In this document: positions 21,783-25,590 of the stretch, in pieces
Position numbering within the stretch: position 1 is the stretch's first letter
How the letters are laid out: every line of letters begins with the position of its first letter
Assembly: GCA_038245435.1 (NCBI GenBank)
Contig: JBBRSL010000014.1
Span: forward strand, 1-25,590
DNA length: 25,590 nucleotides
Reading direction: 5' to 3'
DNA from: JBBRSL01 sp038245435
GTDB lineage: Bacteria > Patescibacteriota > Saccharimonadia > Saccharimonadales > CAIOMD01
Program-made: the position numbers and the translations under genes
Notes under the pieces: model-generated
What the model was told of the DNA's origin: nothing
Database searches by the model: none
The model's input: the letters and a program-made list of their open reading frames with translations, nothing else

Positions 21783-21798
21783 CTTGCATCGTTGCAAG
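21783..21798. promoter_or_regulatory. 16-base palindrome upstream of the GC-rich ORF
   Basis: CTTGCA-tcgt-TGCAAG lies 21 bases upstream of the chosen start, just downstream of AT-rich -10-like sequence (TTAAAATAGTAT on the reverse strand). It could be a repressor operator or a leader hairpin. Confidence 0.45.
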
Positions 21799-21843
21799 AC
21801 ATACTATTTTAACATAAATAGCAAAAATTACAATAAAAGGTAT

Positions 21844-22386
21844 CTATAAATTCTTAAGAAGTTCACGCAGTGCAGGGTAGTTTTTACTATCGGTATATGA
21901 TTTTTCATATTGTTCGATTGCCATTTCTCCACGAGTAATAGTGTTTCCATCGGGTATAAAAATTGCATCCCATCCCCATCCACCGCTACCACGAGGCTCT
22001 GGTGCTATAGTGCCGTACTGAAAGCCTTCGATAAATTCGAGCTTAGCGCCATCAAAGTAGGCCCAAGTACATGTTGCAGTTGCAGATTTATCGCTAAAAC
22101 CATCTAGCATTTTTGCCGTTGCTCGAAGCCCAGGGTTCTCGACAAACCATTTTATAAAAGGGCCAGGTAGGCCAGATAGAGCATTAAATTCGAGGCTTAC
22201 GTCTTCGATCAAAACAGGTGATTGAAGCATTTGAAATGCCTGTCGGGCTTTATGCTCGGCGATTTCGCGATTGTTAACAGACTGAATTTCATCTAATTCT
22301 AACTTTTTATGCGTAACCTCAAAGCCTAGCCAAGCTGCTAGGGCATCAGCTTTCGCTTGGTTACCGGTAATAAAGGTGACTTTCAT
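21844..22386 (-). CDS. RdgB/HAM1-family non-canonical purine NTP pyrophosphatase
   Basis: From the ATG at 22386 the protein has 180 residues. It opens with MKVTFITGNQAKADALAAWL, the TGN loop of the Ham1/RdgB fold. LIEDVSLEFNAL (Glu61, Asp62) and GLPGPFIKWF follow, then GSGGWGWDAIFIPDG. The family converts dITP, ITP and XTP to monophosphates, preventing their incorporation into nucleic acids. The longer reading frame to 22476 would add 30 residues without similarity and overlap the divergent GNAT gene. The short start has a CATACT -10 six bases upstream. Confidence 0.9.
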   Translation of the reverse strand: MKVTFITGNQAKADALAAWLGFEVTHKKLELDEIQSVNNREIAEHKARQAFQMLQSPVLIEDVSLEFNALSGLPGPFIKWFVENPGLRATAKMLDGFSDKSATATCTWAYFDGAKLEFIEGFQYGTIAPEPRGSGGWGWDAIFIPDGNTITRGEMAIEQYEKSYTDSKNYPALRELLKNL

Positions 22387-22424
22387 AGCTATAGTATGCC
22401 ATAACGAGCTGTTACTATAGGTGC
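22387..22424. promoter_or_regulatory. 38-base divergent leaderless promoter
   Basis: Reverse CATACT (22398-22393) serves the HAM1 ATG at 22386 and forward TACTAT (22413-22418) serves the GNAT ATG at 22425, each six bases from its start codon. Only 14 bases separate the two -10 boxes, so the two -35 regions must overlap the opposite promoter. Confidence 0.65.
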
Positions 22425-22934
22425 ATGAGCGAAGACGTAACATCTTTAGCACCACTAACCACAGAATACGCGGCAACTATTGCCGAATGGCTACAGGGAG
22501 CGCAAGGGCGCGAAACGTTGCGGCTACTCGGTAATATATTGCCACCCGACTTTACGACAAATGAAATAATCGAGCGTAAGCGTACTGAAGAAACACTGGC
22601 AGACGCCAATAAAATTGCTTGGATAATTTTGTTTGACGACGAACCAGTTGGAATTGCTGAAGTAGACATAAAAGCTACCAATGAAATACAGGCACCGCAT
22701 TTTGCCTATTTTATTGGCGATATTAATAATCGGGGTAACGGTATTGGTACGGCAACCCTATTTTTATTACTCGAAGAGCTAAGAGGTAGTGGTTATACTC
22801 AAGCATTTGGCCGCGCTATCTCAGAAAACCTTGCCTCAAAAAAAGTCATGCAAAAAGCCGGTTTTACAAAACAGGGCGAAGAATACACTGATAAAGATGG
22901 GCTGGTTTGGAAAAACTTTGTATTTGATTTGTAA
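22425..22934 (+). CDS. GNAT-family N-acetyltransferase
   Basis: The 169-residue protein has the GNAT acetyl-CoA loop RGNGIG at 103-108, preceded by the strand HFAYFIGDI and followed by a helix. NLASKKVMQKAGFTKQGEE near the C-terminus is the typical RimJ/RimL-like motif. It would move an acetyl group to an amine of a protein, antibiotic or small molecule; the substrate is not predictable. The ATG is set by TACTAT six bases upstream, with no Shine-Dalgarno sequence. It converges with the membrane protein at 22938, with three bases between the stops. Confidence 0.87.
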   Translation: MSEDVTSLAPLTTEYAATIAEWLQGAQGRETLRLLGNILPPDFTTNEIIERKRTEETLADANKIAWIILFDDEPVGIAEVDIKATNEIQAPHFAYFIGDINNRGNGIGTATLFLLLEELRGSGYTQAFGRAISENLASKKVMQKAGFTKQGEEYTDKDGLVWKNFVFDL

Positions 22935-22937
22935 CGA

Positions 22938-23219
22938 TTAGTTTGAGCCGAGGCTAATACCCAAAATTGCAAAATTAAGTAACATTGCCGGCGCAACATA
23001 CCCAATAGTTGTCCAGAGTAGGGGGTTTTGGCTTTTTTTGGCTGCAAAAGTTAGTACCCAGCCAATAACTAACACAAATATCAGGCCAAAAACCGTATAA
23101 ATAGCAGCAAGTAAGGCTGCATCGCTTACTCCAAGCAAATACAGCACGAGGCACAGAAACAATGGGCTCGCAGCGGCGCACAAAATAATAATAACCGAAC
23201 TTTTATCTGTTAACTTCAT
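22938..23219 (-). CDS. Small membrane protein with three helices, 93 aa
   Basis: Not recognised beyond its topology. Hydrophobic segments lie at about 8-30, 35-60 and 68-90, joined by short loops, with the basic AAKKSQN loop between the second and third. There is no signal peptide apart from the first helix. It carries no catalytic-looking motif. The start is well fixed: reverse-strand TACTAT is six bases from the ATG. The protein may be a lineage-specific inner-membrane protein. Confidence 0.75.
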   Translation of the reverse strand: MKLTDKSSVIIILCAAASPLFLCLVLYLLGVSDAALLAAIYTVFGLIFVLVIGWVLTFAAKKSQNPLLWTTIGYVAPAMLLNFAILGISLGSN

Positions 23220-23231
23220 ACACTGATAGTA
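23220..23231 (-). promoter_or_regulatory. Leaderless promoter, TACTAT-N6-ATG
   Basis: Reverse-strand TACTAT (23231-23226) plus six bases leads to the ATG at 23219, the same geometry as the GNAT gene. Confidence 0.65.
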
Positions 23232-23253
23232 GCACGAACGTAACGCGTAAGGG

Positions 23254-24102
23254 CTACACCGATAGTGGCTGCTGCTTTTCGAGTATCGGGCTCACAATCC
23301 GCATAATGCTGGCGAGTGACGCATCGTGTGGGTTAATACCATGCTTACTAGGCATAACGTACTTGTAGTTTGTGACTTTTTTATAGAGTGCTTGCATATT
23401 GCCGGTACCAACGAGCACGACGGGCTCTTTTTTATTAAGTACATAGGTGTGCAAGCGCTTATCCATTAATCTAAAGTAATCTTGCAAGTATTTCTTGCGC
23501 ATATCTTTAAAGCCACCATGGCCGTGGAACCCTTCGCTCGTACCGTTTCGGCCAGAGCCAATCTTGTGCGCTTGGATTTCTCGATCGTTTACTTCGTCCA
23601 AGCCGAGTGCTAAGAGCATGCTCGATTGTAGCGTAGCGTCTTTAACAGCTTCGAGTAAGTGGCCATCACCCTTAAATAGGCGGCACCCATTTTGACTGAG
23701 CGAAAGCACCCAATAAGGCTTTGCTTTTTGGTAGTACTGCTTAAGTGGTTCTAGGTGAATGCTGAGTAGCCCATGGTAAATTTCGGGCTCTGGGCTAAAC
23801 GGTAGGGCATACATAGTTACCTCACCCGAATTGTATATAAATATTGCAACGCCCTTGCCAGGTAGTTGATGGCCGAGTTCGTCCTCTAGTGTCATGACGT
23901 TATCAATAATTATTTGTTGCTCTGTCGTGTTCAAATCTGTATTTCCGAGTATTTGCCTGAACATTGACTCTATTTTATGGAGTGTGCTCAGGTTGGCGGC
24001 CGTATGTTCGGGCCCGGGTTCTAGCGGTAGATAGACAGTAAATTTTATGTTTGTATGTATGTTCTTGAGCCTTTTTAAGACTTTTGAATTCATACGATTC
24101 AT
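23254..24102 (-). CDS. baeRF-type eRF1-like protein
   Basis: The 282-residue protein resembles bacterial archaeo-eukaryotic release factor families, most like the type with YWVLSLSQNGCRLFKGD (130-146) and the FHGHGG box (192-197). The downstream part DYFRLMDKRLHTYVLNKKEPVVLVG and GNMQALYKKVTNY also fits. These eRF1/Pelota-like domains have been proposed to act on ribosomes under stress or in biotic conflict; direct function is unproven. The N-terminal third is helical and less conserved. The start has a strong Shine-Dalgarno AGGGGG five bases upstream and a TACAAT -10 at 24127-24122. It is divergent from the HdeD-like gene. Confidence 0.75.
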   Translation of the reverse strand: MNRMNSKVLKRLKNIHTNIKFTVYLPLEPGPEHTAANLSTLHKIESMFRQILGNTDLNTTEQQIIIDNVMTLEDELGHQLPGKGVAIFIYNSGEVTMYALPFSPEPEIYHGLLSIHLEPLKQYYQKAKPYWVLSLSQNGCRLFKGDGHLLEAVKDATLQSSMLLALGLDEVNDREIQAHKIGSGRNGTSEGFHGHGGFKDMRKKYLQDYFRLMDKRLHTYVLNKKEPVVLVGTGNMQALYKKVTNYKYVMPSKHGINPHDASLASIMRIVSPILEKQQPLSV

Positions 24103-24121
24103 AATATCCCCCTGTGCTTTT

Positions 24122-24127
24122 ATTGTA
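24122..24127 (-). promoter_or_regulatory. -10 (TACAAT) of the baeRF gene
   Basis: Reverse-strand TACAAT predicts a start near 24114 and a leader of only about 12 bases that still includes a full Shine-Dalgarno sequence. Confidence 0.5.
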
Positions 24128-24174
24128 CGCCAAATTGCTTAAATAAATCTGAATAATTGTAAAATGCTTATGGT

Positions 24175-24202
24175 TTGGATTTTTTAACAGTGGTGATATA
24201 GT
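24175..24202 (+). promoter_or_regulatory. Promoter of the HdeD-like gene
   Basis: TTGGAT (24175-24180), 16 bases and TATAGT (24197-24202, with TG upstream) give a leader of about 20 bases containing the Shine-Dalgarno AAAGGAG. Confidence 0.6.
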
Positions 24203-24228
24203 GCAGGTATCAACTAAAGGAGTTAAAT

Positions 24229-24768
24229 ATGCAAAGCGAATTAAAAGCTGCATCATGGGCCCTTGGCCTCTGGGGTGCGCTATCAGTTATCTTTGGTGCA
24301 CTCGTTATCGCGTGGCCAGGTATTACACTAAAAGCATTCTTGGTAATCTTAGGCGTTTACCTTCTTGCCGGTGGAGCAGTTATGCTCGTTGGTTCTATTG
24401 CTAACCGTTCAGGTCACTGGGTTGGTTCAGCTCTTATTGGTGTTTTGAGTGTTGTTGCGGGCTTGTACGTATTCTCACACCCACAAGCAAGTGCACTTGT
24501 CGCATTAAGTGTTGTGGCTATTTGGGCAGTTGCCGTTGGAATGCTACAAATCGTTGCTGGTTTCGAAGGCAAGAACAACTGGTTCTTAGTCTTCGCCGGT
24601 GTCGTGTACACGTTCTTTGGTTTCTACATTTTTGCAAACCCAGCCGGTGGTGCATTAGCGCTCGTATGGCTTATTGGCCTTAGTACTATCGCAAGTGGTA
24701 TCGCTCTTGTTGTTGCTGCTTTCGAAGCAAACACCGCAAGTAAGCAAGTCACTGCTAAAAAAGCCTAG
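24229..24768 (+). CDS. HdeD/DUF308-like membrane protein
   Basis: The 179-residue protein has six hydrophobic segments arranged in pairs, at about 8-28, 36-57, 65-82, 88-111, 118-135 and 141-165. The repeated pattern GxxxxxxGxxxxxWPGxTL (as in SVIFGALVIAWPGITLKAF) is typical of HdeD, linked to acid resistance in E. coli. A short basic tail ends in QVTAKKA. The role here is probably envelope stress, by inference only. Strong Shine-Dalgarno AAAGGAG, own promoter and terminator, and codon choice like highly expressed genes suggest an abundant product. Confidence 0.87.
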   Translation: MQSELKAASWALGLWGALSVIFGALVIAWPGITLKAFLVILGVYLLAGGAVMLVGSIANRSGHWVGSALIGVLSVVAGLYVFSHPQASALVALSVVAIWAVAVGMLQIVAGFEGKNNWFLVFAGVVYTFFGFYIFANPAGGALALVWLIGLSTIASGIALVVAAFEANTASKQVTAKKA

Positions 24769-24785
24769 TACTTAGCTTAATTACA

Positions 24786-24820
24786 AAAACACCGTCTTAC
24801 ACCTAAGGCGGTGTTTTATA
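24786..24820 (+). terminator. Bidirectional intrinsic terminator
   Basis: AAAACACCGTCTT (24786-24798), loop acacct and AAGGCGGTGTTTT (24805-24817) form a 13-pair stem with one G-U. Flanking A and T runs allow termination of both the HdeD-like gene and the convergent sugar transferase. Confidence 0.92.
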
Positions 24821-24834
24821 TCTGAGTAGGATTA

Positions 24835-25494
24835 TTAGGCGACATCTTCTGAAATTTCGGGTATAGCCGGCTGTTCAAATACAAGTTCAGATTCGAGGTC
24901 GGCTACCAAAGTAAGCTCGGTTGGCTCCAGAAATTCGCCTACTGGCACGAGTAATGGCTTTGTAGATGTTCGTCCAATCCGACTTAACAGATATAGGTCA
25001 TGCTTTAGGCCGGCCTGCTGCGCATCAAAGATATCCATTCGGGCTCTATCTTTGGAATTATCAGCACCGTGTTCGGCAAGGGCATAGGTGCTCACAATAC
25101 CAGGTTTTACACCATGCATAGTAACGCGCCAAGCATGGAGTAGCGTGCGGGGGAGTTGGTTTAAAAAGCCATCCATGTCTTCAGCGGTAATTGCTCGCGG
25201 ACCGACAATACTCATTGAACCTTTAAGCACATGTATCATTTGTGGTATTTCATCGAAACCGGATGATATAAGTAGTTTACCCATCCTTCGAAACAGCGAG
25301 GTATTCAATTTTTTGATTTCCAAGTCCTGGCCACTGCATGTGACGCGTTCGTGCGTCAGTGTAGGATGTTTACTATCAATAAGCGCACAAGCACCCACAC
25401 CGATTGCGTAGGCAGGCAAAGCTGCCCCAGCAACAGCAATATCTAAGCACCTCTTTGTTCTTGAATCCAAATATTGATTATTTGTATTTTTCAT
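24835..25494 (-). CDS. Sugar transferase (polyprenyl-phosphate glycosyl-1-P transferase type)
   Basis: The hallmark SGFDEIPQMIHVLKGSMSIVGPR matches the bacterial sugar transferase family (WcaJ/PglC type), with the conserved Asp-Glu pair, and HGVKPGIVSTY corresponds to the usual VRPGITG. The N-terminal TKRCLDIAVAGAALPAYAIGVGA is the membrane re-entrant helix. The family starts capsule, O-antigen or glycoprotein glycans on undecaprenyl phosphate. The part between the helix and the catalytic block is short and the usual KFRTM is only IKKLNTS. The start is uncertain: ATG 25494 has a TACTAT -10 thirteen bases upstream; a GTG at 25551 is the alternative. Confidence 0.82.
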   Translation of the reverse strand: MKNTNNQYLDSRTKRCLDIAVAGAALPAYAIGVGACALIDSKHPTLTHERVTCSGQDLEIKKLNTSLFRRMGKLLISSGFDEIPQMIHVLKGSMSIVGPRAITAEDMDGFLNQLPRTLLHAWRVTMHGVKPGIVSTYALAEHGADNSKDRARMDIFDAQQAGLKHDLYLLSRIGRTSTKPLLVPVGEFLEPTELTLVADLESELVFEQPAIPEISEDVA

Positions 25495-25507
25495 TTCTTG
25501 TGTACTG

Positions 25508-25513
25508 ATAGTA
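25508..25513 (-). promoter_or_regulatory. Candidate -10 (TACTAT) of the sugar transferase
   Basis: Reverse-strand TACTAT leaves 13 bases to the ATG at 25494, giving a leader of about six bases. If the GTG at 25551 is the true start, this site is internal and TATACT at 25583-25578 is the likelier -10. Confidence 0.4.
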
Positions 25514-25590
25514 CTGCTGTGCGTATTTACTTGCAATACGATTTTGAGCACTTAATTGCCGGTTCGAATGGTGCTACAGTATATGGTAGA

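Noticed and set aside
21385..21817. Two forward-strand ORFs of 101 and 138 aa in the GC-rich island
   Set aside because: Long open frames are expected opposite a GC-rich gene. The reverse frame has the Shine-Dalgarno start and the similarity to its neighbour.
22387..22476. 30-residue N-terminal extension of the HAM1 protein (MPRILWLVV...)
   Set aside because: It lies beyond the family's normal start MKVTFITGNQ, overlaps the GNAT gene, and the -10 sits between it and the normal ATG.
1..25590. CRISPR arrays, tRNA or rRNA genes, transposases, plasmid origin
   Set aside because: I saw no regularly spaced repeats beyond the two hairpin copies, no cloverleaf with a GTTCRA loop, and no transposase or replication-initiator motif.
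1..25590. Alternative genetic code (UGA as Gly or Trp)
   Set aside because: Core genes read through cleanly with standard stops TAA, TAG and TGA, and Gly and Trp are encoded by normal codons.

Overview
The window comes from a small-genome bacterium of moderate GC, most likely a member of Candidatus Saccharibacteria (TM7) or a related Patescibacteria lineage. This is inferred from gene content and style: standard stop codons, compact proteins, a core block tig - clpP - rpoBC - rpsL - rpsG - fusA - tuf - rpsJ broken up by short lineage-type hypothetical genes, and many genes whose -10 box lies only 6-8 bases before the ATG (leaderless mRNA). No database search was possible.

Layout. 1-122: the 3' end of a DUF4260-like membrane protein gene. 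155-2905: trigger factor, two small unknown genes, then clpP behind a perfect CIRCE (HrcA) operator. 3102-11698: rpoB, rpoC, rpsL, rpsG and a 59-residue ORF, closed by a hairpin. 11763-15937: a small Cys-containing protein, fusA, a 99-residue unknown and tuf, closed by a strong intrinsic terminator. 16071-17600: three small unknown genes and rpsJ, which has its own promoter, a structured leader and a terminator. 17748-20704: a HIT-family hydrolase, a proline-rich membrane protein, a DUF84/YjjX-type NTPase, a membrane-anchored J-domain protein, and a small alarmone-hydrolase-like HD protein behind a leader with an apparent intrinsic terminator. 20721-21798: an accessory patch with two reverse-strand, GC-richer, apparently paralogous ORFs, each followed by a copy of a 70-base hairpin repeat (69/70 identical). 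21844-25590: a RdgB/HAM1-type NTPase and a GNAT acetyltransferase sharing a 38-base divergent promoter, a small membrane protein, a baeRF-type eRF1-like protein, an HdeD-like membrane protein and a sugar transferase.

How the genes work together. The left two thirds is the transcription and translation core: RNA polymerase, S12, S7, S10, EF-G, EF-Tu, a nascent-chain chaperone and a protease. The right third looks like stress housekeeping: ppGpp-type alarmone hydrolysis, nucleotide-pool cleaning (two NTPases, one HIT protein), a J-domain co-chaperone, an eRF1-like ribosome factor and envelope proteins.

Most notable observations: (i) RpoC has lost both zinc-binding cysteine clusters; (ii) EF-G has NKIN instead of NKxD and an altered G5 motif; (iii) leaderless promoter geometry in about eleven genes, while most translation-machinery genes use Shine-Dalgarno leaders; (iv) an attenuator-like leader before the alarmone hydrolase; (v) the hairpin-repeat / GC-rich ORF cassettes; (vi) an in-frame relic of the S10 C-terminus just after the rpsJ stop.
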